A stretch of DNA of 64,000 nt from Chrysosporum bergii ANA360D (GTDB lineage Bacteria; Cyanobacteriota; Cyanobacteriia; Cyanobacteriales; Nostocaceae), in contig NZ_JANQDH010000062.1 in assembly GCF_029891735.1 (NCBI RefSeq), forward strand, positions 1-64,000, written 5' to 3'. The stretch's first letter is position 1. The number at the start of each line of letters is the position of its first letter. Below are positions 44,618-53,688 of the stretch, in pieces. A program made the position numbers and the translations under genes. The notes under the pieces are model-generated. The model was not told the DNA's origin, ran no database searches, and worked only from the letters and a program-made list of their open reading frames with translations.

Positions 44618-45527
44618 TTTGTGCCAATGCTGGCAATAAATTAGGGTATTGATACTCAAAACCTGTTTTTAAGGTACCTTTAGGAATGACTTGCTGACCT
44701 TCTAAAACTATCATTGCTCCCTCTCCTAAGAGGGCTTCGAGGGCAAACCCGGGAACTGGTAACCAAGAGGGACGCCGCATAACTTGTCCCAAGGTTTGGG
44801 TAAATTCTGCCATCCGGACGGGATGAGGAGCAGTAGCATTGTATACGCCTTCCATTTCTGGCTTAGTTAAAGCCTGCAAAATCAGAGTTACTAAGTCATC
44901 CAGGTGAATCCATGATAACCACTGCCGACCACTACCAAGGGGACCCCCTGCAAACAGTTGGAAAGGTGTAATCATTTTACCCAAAGCACCACCATTGCCT
45001 AGGACAATGCCCAAACGTAAAATGACAAGACGCACACCAGCATTTTTAACTTTTTGTGCTTCTGCTTCCCAGGCTTGACAGACTTGAGCGAGAAAATCAT
45101 TACCAGATGAACTTGTTTCATCAAAGGTTGCTATTTCACTCGTACCGTAATAGCCAATGGCCGAGGCATTGACTAATACAGAAGGTTTAGGATTAGCTTT
45201 ACCTATTGCTTCAACTATTTTCTGTGTACCTAGCTGGCGGCTATTGAAAATCTTTTGCTTTTCCACCGATGTCCAACGGTCTTTGGCAATGGGTTCTCCT
45301 GCTAGATTAACTACACCATCACAATGGGCAATCACATCTTGCCAAGAACCGGATTCTGTTGGTGTGTAGGCAACAATTTCTATATGAGGAAAAGCCCCTG
45401 GTGGAAAAACTTTTTTAGCCAAAGAAGTGTTACGAGTTAACACTAGTATTTGATTATTTTCCTTGTGCAGCCGTTCCACTAAACGACTCCCCACAAATCC
45501 TGTTGCTCCAGTAATCGCTACTTTCAT
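44601..45527 (-). CDS. TIGR01777 family NAD-dependent epimerase-like protein
   Basis: A 308-aa extended short-chain dehydrogenase (KVAITGATGFVGSRLVERL Rossmann motif; VLVNASAIGYYGTSE; WLSWIHLDDLVTLILQAL; MRRPSWLPVPGFALEALLGE at the C-terminus). These blocks define the TIGR01777 group, called cell-division inhibitor SulA or Slr1223-type in cyanobacteria, though an SOS role is not shown. The plant homologue is plastid-located. The 3' end overlaps the small membrane protein gene by 17 nt. Confidence 0.85.
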   Translation of the reverse strand: MKVAITGATGFVGSRLVERLHKENNQILVLTRNTSLAKKVFPPGAFPHIEIVAYTPTESGSWQDVIAHCDGVVNLAGEPIAKDRWTSVEKQKIFNSRQLGTQKIVEAIGKANPKPSVLVNASAIGYYGTSEIATFDETSSSGNDFLAQVCQAWEAEAQKVKNAGVRLVILRLGIVLGNGGALGKMITPFQLFAGGPLGSGRQWLSWIHLDDLVTLILQALTKPEMEGVYNATAPHPVRMAEFTQTLGQVMRRPSWLPVPGFALEALLGEGAMIVLEGQQVIPKGTLKTGFEYQYPNLLPALAQIIGSR

Positions 45528-45574
45528 AATACAAATGCGCCTCTACCAAACCCCTATTCTAACCTGTGTTGTTG

Positions 45575-46000
45575 TTATGTATCTTTTTCCTCCGTCATAC
45601 ATGGGTTTATGAGTGTAATATCAAACTCTGGAGAGTCTGCTGTTACGTAAGGCTGAGTATTGGCTAAAATGTAATAAATACCACGCACATTAGGACCAAA
45701 AATAATCTCATCTTCATTTTTGAGATCATGAACTGATATTTTACGTCCATTAATAATTAGTCCGTTGGCGCTACGCTTTCCCTGAGCATCACCATCTACA
45801 ATCCGGTAAGAATAGCCATTGTTTTCTTCTGGTACTTTGACTAACGTAGCATGGCGACGGGAAACAAACTGAGATACTACACGAATATTACAGTTCTGGT
45901 CTCTACCAAGAGAGTAGAAGTTTTCCTCCAGAGTAAACTTCTTACAACCTTGGTCGTCCTCAACAATCAGTAGATGGGTTTCGTAAATTTTGGTGGACAT
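45575..46000 (-). CDS. FHA-domain protein
   Basis: A 141-aa single FHA domain: YSLGRDQNCNIRV (Gly-Arg), VSRRHATL (Ser-xx-His) and the NGLIINGR loop (Asn-Gly) that binds phosphothreonine peptides. There is no kinase, ABC or secretion domain fused, so this is an adaptor. The spacer to the upstream copper ATPase is 136 nt with a hairpin terminator, so they are not in one operon. Confidence 0.85.
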   Translation of the reverse strand: MSTKIYETHLLIVEDDQGCKKFTLEENFYSLGRDQNCNIRVVSQFVSRRHATLVKVPEENNGYSYRIVDGDAQGKRSANGLIINGRKISVHDLKNEDEIIFGPNVRGIYYILANTQPYVTADSPEFDITLINPCMTEEKDT

Positions 46001-46109
46001 TGATACATGATTGCTACAATTGATGAAAGTTTTGAAAGTTTAATTAGTCAAAATTTCTGTGATTTAGAGACATTTTACTATTCTAATTTACAAGATGTAA
46101 AGGGTAAAG

Positions 46110-46130
46110 CCCCCGTTTGCTCAACGGGGG
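46110..46130. terminator. Terminator of the P-type ATPase
   Basis: Perfect 8-bp stem CCCCCGTT / AACGGGGG, loop TGCTC, followed on the minus strand by CTTTACCCTTTAC. It lies 7 nt beyond the stop codon. Confidence 0.8.
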
Positions 46131-46136
46131 AGGGTG

Positions 46137-48551
46137 TTAAAGACGATCAGCCAATCTCCTTAAGAACAGTGAATTGGTAACAACACTAACAGAACTAAAG
46201 GCCATTAATGCCGCAGCACCGGAAGGACTGAGGACAAAACCAAAATGGGGTAACAACACACCTGCGGCTAAAGGAATGCCGATTGTATTATATGCGAATG
46301 CCCAGAATAAGTTTTGGCGGATTTTGTTGAAGGTGGCACGACTGAGTTCAATAGATACCACCACATCATTTAAGCGATCGCGCATCAAGACAATTTCCGC
46401 AGTTTCCATGGCTACATCTGTTCCCGAATATAAAGCAATTCCCACATCTGCTTGTGATAAAGCTGGGGCATCATTAATACCATCGCCAACCATAGCAACT
46501 TTAGACGCTGATTTTGCTTGTAATTCTTGGATAATAGCGGCTTTTTTGCTGGGCATGACACTAGCGATGGCATCAGCACTATCTACACCCAGTTGTTTAG
46601 CTATGGCTTCCGCAGCTTCTAATCTATCCCCTGTGAGCAGCATTACCCGTAAACCCATGTCACGTAACTTACGGACTGTAGCAGCGGCATCCGGTCTGAG
46701 GGTATCTTGAACAGCAATGAGTCCGGCTAAATTTTCCCCCACGGCTACACCAACTACTGTTTTACCATCTTTGGCCAGGTGTTGAGCCATTTGTTGGGCT
46801 GTGTCACTGACAACAACGCCATGCTGACTCAACCACTCCCAGTTACCTAAAATTACAGACAAACCCTCGACAATGGCAGATACACCCAAACCAGGTTCTG
46901 TGTGAAAATCTACAGCATTAGGAATATACAAATTTTCCCCTTGTGCGGCTTGCCGAATTGCTTTGGCTAGGGGGTGGTAAGTGCCACTTTCCACTGCTGC
47001 TGCTAGTTGTAGGAGAGAGTAAGGTTGATTGTCTAGCAGTTCTGCCACTGCTAGACAATCCGTGAGGATGGGATTACCACTGGTGAGAGTGCCTGTTTTA
47101 TCAAATACAACTGTATTTAACTGGTGTACTCTTTCTAATACATCACCACCTTTAATTAACAAACCTCGTTCAGCGCCTATGGCAGTTCCCACAATAATTG
47201 CTGTTGGTGTAGCTAGTCCTAAAGCACAAGGACAAGCGACCACCATGACGGCGATCGCTAATTTTAAGCTAGTGAGGAGGGGGGAGTGGGTAGAAAGGCT
47301 ATTACTCGTGTGTGTAGATAGTGGGGAATGGTTCATCATTTCCATACCACCGGAGATAGTCACATCACTCCACAAGTGAGTACCGAAAAAGAACCAAAAA
47401 ACAAATGTCAACACAGAAGCTGTCAAGACACCATAAGTAAAATAACCAGCTATTGTGTCGGCTAATTTTTGCACTGGAGCTTTACGGGTTTGGGCTGCTT
47501 CTACTAAAGTGACAATTTGTGCCAAAGTTGTATCTTTACCAGTACGAGTGGCGACTATAGCAATTGACCCTGACTGGTTGAGGGTTCCTGCGGACACCAC
47601 ATCCCCGATATGCTTAATTACTGGTACTGCTTCCCCAGTTAGCATGGACTCATTGACTGTGGTTTGACCACAGCGAACCTCACCATCCACAGGAATTTTA
47701 TCCCCTGGTAGTACCTGTAACCATTCGCCAACACGCACCTTGTCAGCAGGAATGTTGACAATATTGGAGGTAAGAGTTAATTTTTCCGGGTTTGGGTTGA
47801 GAATCAATCGGGCTAGTTGTGGTTGGAGTGCCAGCAGTTCTCTAAAAGCAGCTGCGGCTCTAGTTCTGGCTTGTTGCTCTAAAGTCCTACCCAACAGGAT
47901 AAAACCCAGCATCATCACTGGTTCGTCAAAGAAGCATTGCCAACCCATTTGAGGAAACAGTAGTGCTACTAAACTAGCAGTGTAGGCTGTTAGCGTTGCT
48001 AACCCCACCAGGGTATTCATGTTAGGTGCATTTCGCCACCATCCCCGCCAGCCGTCTATTAAAATTGGGCGGCCGGGAATGAGTATTGCCACTGTTGCTA
48101 ATCCACAATGAAACCAGATGTTATTTAGTAGGGGCAGTATTTGACCGCCCATAGTGGCAAAATGTCCAATTCCTGACAACAGTAACAATACTCCAGCAAT
48201 ACCTAACTGCTGAAATGAAGAACGTATTTCTCGGCGCTTTCGCTCTTCTGCATCTTCTGGGGTGGCTGCGCCTGCTAATTTTTCGCCGGCTTGACGCGGT
48301 TGAGAGGGAAATCCAGCTGATGTCAATCGCTGTGCTAGCGCTTCTGGGTCTACTTCGCCAGTTTCTATCTCTATGACTGCTACCTCTGTAGCCAGATTCA
48401 CACAGGCGCTTTTAACTCCTGGATATTGGGTTAACTGTCGTTCTACAGCGCTGACACATCCAGCGCATTTCATTCCCCCAACATCTAGAATAATTTTCTT
48501 GAAAGTAGGAGCTAGTTTTGGAGTAAGCTGAGTTTTCGGGGTCAGTTGCAT
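46137..48551 (-). CDS. Copper-transporting P1B-type ATPase (CtaA/PacS type)
   Basis: An 804-aa heavy-metal ATPase. N-terminal metal-binding domain with GGMKCAGCVSAVERQL; eight membrane helices; the translocation motif CPC (VACPCALGLATPTAIIVGTA); phosphorylation site VVFDKTGTLTSGNP; MVGDGINDAPALSQADVG hinge; TGEAVPV dephosphorylation loop. The HP motif lies in TYHPLA. CPC with a single MxCxxC domain marks a Cu(I) pump; CtaA feeds the cell and PacS the thylakoid, and I cannot decide between them. Immediately before the CPC helix, a run of Ser/Thr/His/Leu residues (NHSPLSTHTSNSLSTHSPLL, about 408-427) looks like an insertion that came from tandem repeats. It should lie in a periplasmic or lumenal loop. 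Confidence 0.93.
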   Translation of the reverse strand: MQLTPKTQLTPKLAPTFKKIILDVGGMKCAGCVSAVERQLTQYPGVKSACVNLATEVAVIEIETGEVDPEALAQRLTSAGFPSQPRQAGEKLAGAATPEDAEERKRREIRSSFQQLGIAGVLLLLSGIGHFATMGGQILPLLNNIWFHCGLATVAILIPGRPILIDGWRGWWRNAPNMNTLVGLATLTAYTASLVALLFPQMGWQCFFDEPVMMLGFILLGRTLEQQARTRAAAAFRELLALQPQLARLILNPNPEKLTLTSNIVNIPADKVRVGEWLQVLPGDKIPVDGEVRCGQTTVNESMLTGEAVPVIKHIGDVVSAGTLNQSGSIAIVATRTGKDTTLAQIVTLVEAAQTRKAPVQKLADTIAGYFTYGVLTASVLTFVFWFFFGTHLWSDVTISGGMEMMNHSPLSTHTSNSLSTHSPLLTSLKLAIAVMVVACPCALGLATPTAIIVGTAIGAERGLLIKGGDVLERVHQLNTVVFDKTGTLTSGNPILTDCLAVAELLDNQPYSLLQLAAAVESGTYHPLAKAIRQAAQGENLYIPNAVDFHTEPGLGVSAIVEGLSVILGNWEWLSQHGVVVSDTAQQMAQHLAKDGKTVVGVAVGENLAGLIAVQDTLRPDAAATVRKLRDMGLRVMLLTGDRLEAAEAIAKQLGVDSADAIASVMPSKKAAIIQELQAKSASKVAMVGDGINDAPALSQADVGIALYSGTDVAMETAEIVLMRDRLNDVVVSIELSRATFNKIRQNLFWAFAYNTIGIPLAAGVLLPHFGFVLSPSGAAALMAFSSVSVVTNSLFLRRLADRL

Positions 48552-48642
48552 GACAAGTGTTGGGTTCGCTACGAAACTTCAACGCCTGAATAAAAGCGTC
48601 TCTAATTTGAGCGTAGGCGAAATTGGGAAATATGACCGATCA

Positions 48643-48822
48643 TTAACTTCGCTTCCATCTGAAATAAGTAATATAAATTACAGATAGCAGTTGTACAGGA
48701 ATGATACTGATTAGACTTTTGGCAACATAGTTGATGTCTAAACCAGACATAACGCTGAAATAGCCCATACCTACCAACAATAACATCCCCCTAGTAAAAT
48801 ATTTTTGTTTATTTTTTAGCAT
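48643..48822 (-). CDS. Small 59-aa membrane protein downstream of TM2 gene
   Basis: ATG at 48822 starts 41 nt after the TM2-domain gene, preceded by AGGGAT as a ribosome site. The product MLKNKQKYFTRGMLLLVGMG, then YFSVMSGLDINYVAKSLISI and IPVQLLSVIYITYFRWKRS, has two hydrophobic helices and basic ends, the profile of a small inner-membrane protein. Two-helix partner of the TM2 protein is the likely role; no homologue is recalled. Confidence 0.55.
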   Translation of the reverse strand: MLKNKQKYFTRGMLLLVGMGYFSVMSGLDINYVAKSLISIIPVQLLSVIYITYFRWKRS

Positions 48823-48863
48823 ATCCCTGAAAATAAATTGTCAGCACTTATTCGTAATTATTA

Positions 48864-49139
48864 CTAAAACCAACCCTGCTTATTTACAAAGTAGACATTA
48901 ACAAACTCTTCAGGTGATTTGTTCAAGTAGATCATGCCTTCAATTAATCCCATAAGCTGCATAATTAACAAACTAACGCCGTAGGTAAAAAAACCTCCTA
49001 TTAAACCTATAGCCAGCATAATACAGCCTTCTGGAATATATCCTAAAACGAATTTATGAGTTCCAAATCCTCCGAAAAGAATGCCACAGTAACCGGCGAT
49101 AAGTTGTTTAGTGGGTTGAGTGGGGTTTAAATTTGCCAT
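48864..49139 (-). CDS. TM2-domain protein
   Basis: A 91-aa two-helix membrane protein: TKQLIAGYCGILFGGFGTHK then FVLGYIPEGCIMLAIGLIGG. GGFGTHKFVLG resembles the G-x-G-x-H-x-F-Y-L-G turn that defines the TM2 domain, with the Tyr replaced by Val. I set the start at ATG 49139 (MANLNPTQPTKQ), with GGAGTAGGAAT ahead of it; an upstream in-frame start would add a non-conserved leader. Role of TM2 proteins in bacteria is unknown. Probably in an operon with the 59-aa ORF. Confidence 0.82.
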   Translation of the reverse strand: MANLNPTQPTKQLIAGYCGILFGGFGTHKFVLGYIPEGCIMLAIGLIGGFFTYGVSLLIMQLMGLIEGMIYLNKSPEEFVNVYFVNKQGWF

Positions 49140-49529
49140 ATTATTCCTACTCCTGTAAATGTGATGATAAAATCTTAATCTTATGCACAATCAAGATTCT
49201 TAAATATATTTGTTTAGTAAATATATTGTTGATTTTTGGTTAAGAAGACTAAGCCTTAGTATTAATATCAAATTCTCAATTGATATGATAGAAAAGACCT
49301 ATTATCTAAACATTATAAATAACAATCTATGGCCAGTCTGGATACAGATAGCTAGCACTGGTGATGAGAAATCACAGATTAGTTACTTTTAAGTAGAACA
49401 CCTTTTAATTGCAAGTACCTGTGTTATTTGTAGATACTATTTCTTGTCCCGTTGATCAGGAAAAAATTATTCACAAGTAAAATCTAAATTCTGGCTCACG
49501 ATTGGCTGCAAAAGTTTAATTTCCTGATA
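49140..49529. other. AT-rich spacer without a recognised gene
   Basis: No RNA or protein gene was recognised between the TM2 gene start and the repeat unit at 49530. The remainder, 49661-49784, is also without a gene. Confidence 0.35.
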
Positions 49530-49660
49530 TAGCGAATTTTGCCCAAGTGAAGTGAGGTACATTTTTATAAGTCAAGACGTATTGATCAGCGAGCATGATG
49601 CTCGCACTACAGTACTTTTATCATTTAGATTTGTATCTCACGTGTTTGAGAAATGCTATA
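49530..49660 (+). repeat. Dispersed hairpin repeat, copy 2
   Basis: The longest copy: TAGCGAATTTTGCCCAAGTG, AGGTAC, spacer, palindrome GCGAGCATGATGCTCGC (49589-49605), ACTTTTATCATTTAGATTTG, then TATCTCACGTGTTTGAGAAA and TGCTATA. The right half is nearly identical to the 61.4-kb copy in opposite orientation. Confidence 0.75.
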
Positions 49661-49784
49661 ACTATTTTGGAAGTACTCAGATACACCCATATAATACTAT
49701 ATGTTTACTGACAGTCATGTGGGGCTTAATTACTGTTATCTAAGCAAATATTTTTCCCATTGGCAACCGTGTTCTTATGTTTTA

Positions 49785-51353
49785 CTAATTACTACTACCC
49801 AGAATAAATAGACTAAGTAAAGTGCCACTATTCCAAAGACTATGGAGAAGCATGGGAGCTAAGAGATTGCGCGATCGCGTGTAGACTATTCCTAAAACTA
49901 TCCCTAACGCTGTCAGGGGCAGAATTTCCGATAAACTCAGGTGAGCTATGGCAAACAATAAACTACTCAAAACAATTGCCCCCCATACAGGTACATAACG
50001 AGTTAGAGAGGGCAATAAAAAGCCGCGAAACAGCAGTTCTTCAAAAATTGGGGCGGCTATGGCAGCTGTTGAGAAAAACATCCCCAAAGCCACGGTATCT
50101 TGACTTTCTAGCGCCAGTTGTAACAGGGGATTACTACCACCCTGACCATGCCATAATTGTTGATTAATCAACGACACCACCACCACTATGGGCAAAGCGG
50201 CGCAATAACCCCCAAATCCCCACAAAAACCACCCATCAGTCCCACGGAAACGAAACCAGTTTTCTGGTAAGGGAAAAAAGCGCCTGATAGATAAATAAAG
50301 CACTAACAGCGCACCTGATGCCACCATGATATAACTGATCAACACAGACAAAGCCTGAAACCTGACATTAGCAATGGGGCGCGGAATGGGGAGTAGTAAG
50401 ACTAAAATTGGGACAACAATTTGCCCCATAAAGAAAAAGCCCACTACAAAAACCTGTAGGATCGTTTCTGTACCCCAAGGTGTTGACCAAGGTAAATCAG
50501 CATTTTGAGCAAGCACTGCGGCTTTACCTTTGACCAAACGTTGACCAATCAAGAAAACTAGTAATATAAAACCAATTAATGCTGTTATTGTGGGAATTGT
50601 GCCAATTACAGCTAATTTCAACACGGATTCACTAGCTGCTGCTTGCTGTTCCGCTTTAACCGTTGATAAAGCTTCTTGTCTTTGTTGTAGTTGGTACAGT
50701 TTAATTAAAGAACTGGAGCGAAACCAACTATCTAAATTTTTATTAATTAGCTGTTGAGCATTTGGTAAAAGACGGGGAGGATCACTCCATATACCAATCA
50801 ACACCGCCGCAGTTTTCTGTAGTTCCGGCTTAATTTGGGAGCTTTGCCGTAAATTCCCCCAAATCTCCCTTGCTATATCCGTTTTACCCTGCTGTGCTTG
50901 TAAAATTCCTAAATGTAAATCTAATTCAGCCAGTAAGTTTTGCAGTTTTTCTGTGGATTGCTGCAACTTTTCTTGTTTTTCTTGAGGAGAAGCCTTAGTC
51001 TCAGGGGGAGAATTTGGTAAAGGTTTAGGAGGTATGGGAATATTTTGGGGTTGAGCCAGTTGGTTTTGGGCTTTGTCCAAATTAGTTTGAACTGACTCAC
51101 GCACTTGCTGATATTGCTTTGTAGCACTTTCCAGGGGGTCGTCCCCCACTAGGGCTGCTTTAATAGCCGAGAAATTATCGTTATTACTATCTTGTGGTTG
51201 CCAGGCTTGTGCTTGTAAGGCAATATTAGTTTGATACAGTTCCAGACGATTTTGGAACTGCGGCTCCTGTAAAGTACCGAATAAAGACGAAACTGACAAC
51301 AGGACGGCCATTGGTGTCAGGATAAAAAATAAAACTAACCGCTTAATCGTCAT
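49785..51353 (-). CDS. CPBP-family intramembrane metalloprotease
   Basis: A 522-aa protein: N-terminal membrane anchor, a periplasmic or lumenal helical region (about residues 40-230, TPR-like, with a Pro-rich linker), then about eight helices holding the CPBP (Abi) protease core: FEELLFRGFLLPSLTRYVP (EExxxR), FAIAHLSLSEILPL and LLHSLWNSG (His/Asn motifs). CPBP proteins act in membrane protein processing; Abi members can confer phage or bacteriocin resistance, but the fusion to a long soluble domain here points to a housekeeping, plastid-like role (SCO4/BCM1 type). Inference only. Confidence 0.85.
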   Translation of the reverse strand: MTIKRLVLFFILTPMAVLLSVSSLFGTLQEPQFQNRLELYQTNIALQAQAWQPQDSNNDNFSAIKAALVGDDPLESATKQYQQVRESVQTNLDKAQNQLAQPQNIPIPPKPLPNSPPETKASPQEKQEKLQQSTEKLQNLLAELDLHLGILQAQQGKTDIAREIWGNLRQSSQIKPELQKTAAVLIGIWSDPPRLLPNAQQLINKNLDSWFRSSSLIKLYQLQQRQEALSTVKAEQQAAASESVLKLAVIGTIPTITALIGFILLVFLIGQRLVKGKAAVLAQNADLPWSTPWGTETILQVFVVGFFFMGQIVVPILVLLLPIPRPIANVRFQALSVLISYIMVASGALLVLYLSIRRFFPLPENWFRFRGTDGWFLWGFGGYCAALPIVVVVSLINQQLWHGQGGSNPLLQLALESQDTVALGMFFSTAAIAAPIFEELLFRGFLLPSLTRYVPVWGAIVLSSLLFAIAHLSLSEILPLTALGIVLGIVYTRSRNLLAPMLLHSLWNSGTLLSLFILGSSN

Positions 51354-51533
51354 CTATTCCACTAGAAACCATCAGAGGGCAAAGCTTACCCTTTGGTAAT
51401 TATGGCAAGAAAAAGAGCAAGTTTGATCAATAGTCAATATATTATTTTTTATGCCAGTTGTGATTGTAATACCGCCATAGGCGACTGAGAAAAACATAAA
51501 ATATCTGGTGCTAACTCCTAAATCCCGGTTTTC

Positions 51534-52232
51534 ATGAGCAGCGACATTCAACTCAACCTCTTTGATGATTTTAAATCTAACCAAAGACAGTTAATTCCCA
51601 CAGACGCAAAAATCCCTATTCAATCTGGAACCTACAATAATATGACCGAGTTGGCACAAGACTGTAATCAGTGCCATCGTTGTGGTTTGGGGAACAATCG
51701 CACTCATGCTGTTGTTGGGCGTGGTCATCTTCAAGCACCAATTATGGTCATAGGAGAAGCACCCGGTCAAAACGAAGATGAAACAGGTTTACCATTTGTA
51801 GGTAGGTCAGGACAGTTATTAGAGAAAATATTAGCATCTGTCAATCTGAGTACTGAACACGATGTATACATTGCCAACATTAATAAATGTCGTCCACCCA
51901 ACAACCGGACCCCCTCCCCTGATGAAATGGCAGCTTGCAAACCCTACTTATTAGAACAAATTCGCCTGGTTGACCCGAAAATAATTTTACTCACAGGTGC
52001 AACTGCGGTCAAAGGTATTATTGGCGACAAGCGAGGCATTACTAAAATTCGTGGTCAGTGGCTAGAGTGGGAAGGACGTTTGTGTATGCCAGTTTTTCAT
52101 CCATCCTACTTGCTGCGTAACCCTTCTAAGGAAGCAGGTGCGCCTAAATGGTTAATGTGGCAAGATGTCCAAGCTGTACGGGCTAAGTTGGATGAAATCA
52201 GCACAAATAGGGTAAATTTTCCTGATAATTAG
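51534..52232 (+). CDS. Family 4 uracil-DNA glycosylase
   Basis: A 232-aa Fe-S uracil-DNA glycosylase. The four likely cluster ligands are C47 and C50 (NQCHRCGLGNNRTHAVVG), C119 and C135 (INKCRPPNNRTPSPDEMAAC); the C119-C135 spacing matches the family. Catalytic motif GEAPGQNEDETGLPFVGRSG and the late HPSYLLRNPSKE are conserved. It removes uracil from DNA after cytosine deamination. Weak ribosome site before the ATG at 51534. Divergent from the CPBP gene. Confidence 0.93.
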   Translation: MSSDIQLNLFDDFKSNQRQLIPTDAKIPIQSGTYNNMTELAQDCNQCHRCGLGNNRTHAVVGRGHLQAPIMVIGEAPGQNEDETGLPFVGRSGQLLEKILASVNLSTEHDVYIANINKCRPPNNRTPSPDEMAACKPYLLEQIRLVDPKIILLTGATAVKGIIGDKRGITKIRGQWLEWEGRLCMPVFHPSYLLRNPSKEAGAPKWLMWQDVQAVRAKLDEISTNRVNFPDN

Positions 52233-52317
52233 TGTTAATTGGCAAGTGTGTTATTCTTCAGATTTTAGATATTCCTGGACGGTCATTTTTGAGGGTTGTT
52301 GAGGAATAGCTATCATG

Positions 52318-52938
52318 TTAGTGTCGCCATTGACAATCTCGTAACCAAGTTTTTACGGCTTGGGCAATCACACCGTTACTACTATCCCTGGGGGGAGAGA
52401 CTACTTTTGCTTGAGGGTCAGCCGCAATTTGGGTAAACATCATTACCAAGCGCCAACCACGATTAGTTTTTGTCAATAGCAATCGGTGGAATTGCTGTGA
52501 TTGAAGGATTTGACCAGCTACATACTGCCTTTCTAAAGTGGTAAAAAAGACTTGTTTAACTTCTGTGGCTGTACTTTTGTGTCCAATGGATTGATATCCA
52601 CGGGAGTTAATAGGTAGGGGCTGAAAGTCAGGTTTTCCCGCCACCAGTACATAACTGTAAGTATCATTGCTTCTATTGCCACTGCGGGCGCGTTGACTGA
52701 CTCTGTTAGCATAACTTGGTAAATCTTGCAATAGCTGATTAGTTAATAATTCTAAACTTTTGTTGGAGCAAGTAAACTTGACTTTATTTCCCTTTCCTAG
52801 CTTCTCTGTTAATCCAGAGAAGATAGGGGTGGGATTTTGGGATAATGCTGAATTATTAATGCTATCTGCTGCTACAAGGGATAAGCTGAAAGCCACAAGC
52901 CACAAGCCATAATGTTTGTTTTTGACTGTTGCCTTCAT
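52318..52938 (-). CDS. Secreted protein, third gene of tyrS-pyrF operon
   Basis: A 206-aa protein with a signal peptide (hydrophobic stretch about 10-26; cleavage after ALS-Q possible). Mature region: [72 protein letters not shown]. No family name is recalled. The ATG overlaps the stop of pyrF (52935-52938), so it is translationally coupled. The link to pyrimidine synthesis is unlikely to be functional, as the protein is exported. Confidence 0.75.
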   Translation of the reverse strand: MKATVKNKHYGLWLVAFSLSLVAADSINNSALSQNPTPIFSGLTEKLGKGNKVKFTCSNKSLELLTNQLLQDLPSYANRVSQRARSGNRSNDTYSYVLVAGKPDFQPLPINSRGYQSIGHKSTATEVKQVFFTTLERQYVAGQILQSQQFHRLLLTKTNRGWRLVMMFTQIAADPQAKVVSPPRDSSNGVIAQAVKTWLRDCQWRH

Positions 52939-53675
52939 GTCGCTGTGGTTAACTCCTCAACAATTTTTTCCCAGGCTAATTTTGGGTCAGGCGCAGCGGT
53001 GATGGGACGACCAATGACCAGGTAATCAGCGCCAGCGAGTATGGCTTGGGACGGGGTGAGCGATCGCTTTTGATCTCCTTGGTCTGCCCAAGTGGGGCGG
53101 ACACCAGGACAAACTAGTAAAAAGTCATCTCCACAAATTTGTCTTAACTGTGCCGCCTCCTGGGGTGAACAAACAGCCCCATTCAACCCAGATTCCTTGG
53201 CCATCAGTGCCATTTCCCAAGTATATTCTGGTAATTCCAGAGGTACTTTTAAATCCCTTGCTAGTTGCCAGGCAGAGATACTGGTGAGTAAGGTAATGGC
53301 AATTAACTTGGGCGGTTGAACACCCCCTTGGCTTGCTCCTACCTGTAATGCCTCAGTGGCCGCTTTAAGGGCATCTTTGCCAGCAGTGGCATGAATTGTA
53401 AGTAAGTCCACTCCGTAACTAGCAGCACGACGACAAGCCCCAGCAACAGTGTTAGGGATGTCGTGAAACTTCAAATCTAAAAAAATCCGCTTTTGTCGAG
53501 ATTTTAAAATTTCCAGGATTGAGGGACCAGAACTAGTAAATAATTCTAAACCCACCTTCCAGAAATTGACTTGGGGCAATTGGTCTACAAGGGCGATGGC
53601 ACTCTGTAGATCCGGCACATCCAAAGGCACAATTATTTGGTGATTAGCCCTTCGGCTAGGCTGAGAATAAATCAT
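52935..53675 (-). CDS. pyrF: Orotidine 5'-phosphate decarboxylase
   Basis: A 246-aa TIM-barrel enzyme making UMP. The catalytic KxxKxxxD array is in [14 protein letters not shown] (Asp-Lys-His-Asp), with [19 protein letters not shown] at the start and [40 protein letters not shown] at the phosphate end. Length normal. It begins 13 nt after tyrS and overlaps the downstream gene by 4 nt, so all three are in one operon. Confidence 0.95.
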   Translation of the reverse strand: MIYSQPSRRANHQIIVPLDVPDLQSAIALVDQLPQVNFWKVGLELFTSSGPSILEILKSRQKRIFLDLKFHDIPNTVAGACRRAASYGVDLLTIHATAGKDALKAATEALQVGASQGGVQPPKLIAITLLTSISAWQLARDLKVPLELPEYTWEMALMAKESGLNGAVCSPQEAAQLRQICGDDFLLVCPGVRPTWADQGDQKRSLTPSQAILAGADYLVIGRPITAAPDPKLAWEKIVEELTTAT

Positions 53676-53688
53676 TGGTCATCAGTGA

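Noticed and set aside
44601-45527. SulA-type SOS cell-division inhibitor
   Set aside because: The name is used in cyanobacteria, but the protein is a TIGR01777 epimerase-like enzyme with no relation to E. coli SulA, so only the family is stated.
49785-51353. CPBP protease as a phage-defence (Abi) gene
   Set aside because: The long soluble N-terminal domain and the presence of neighbouring housekeeping genes fit a general cyanobacterial CPBP protein better.
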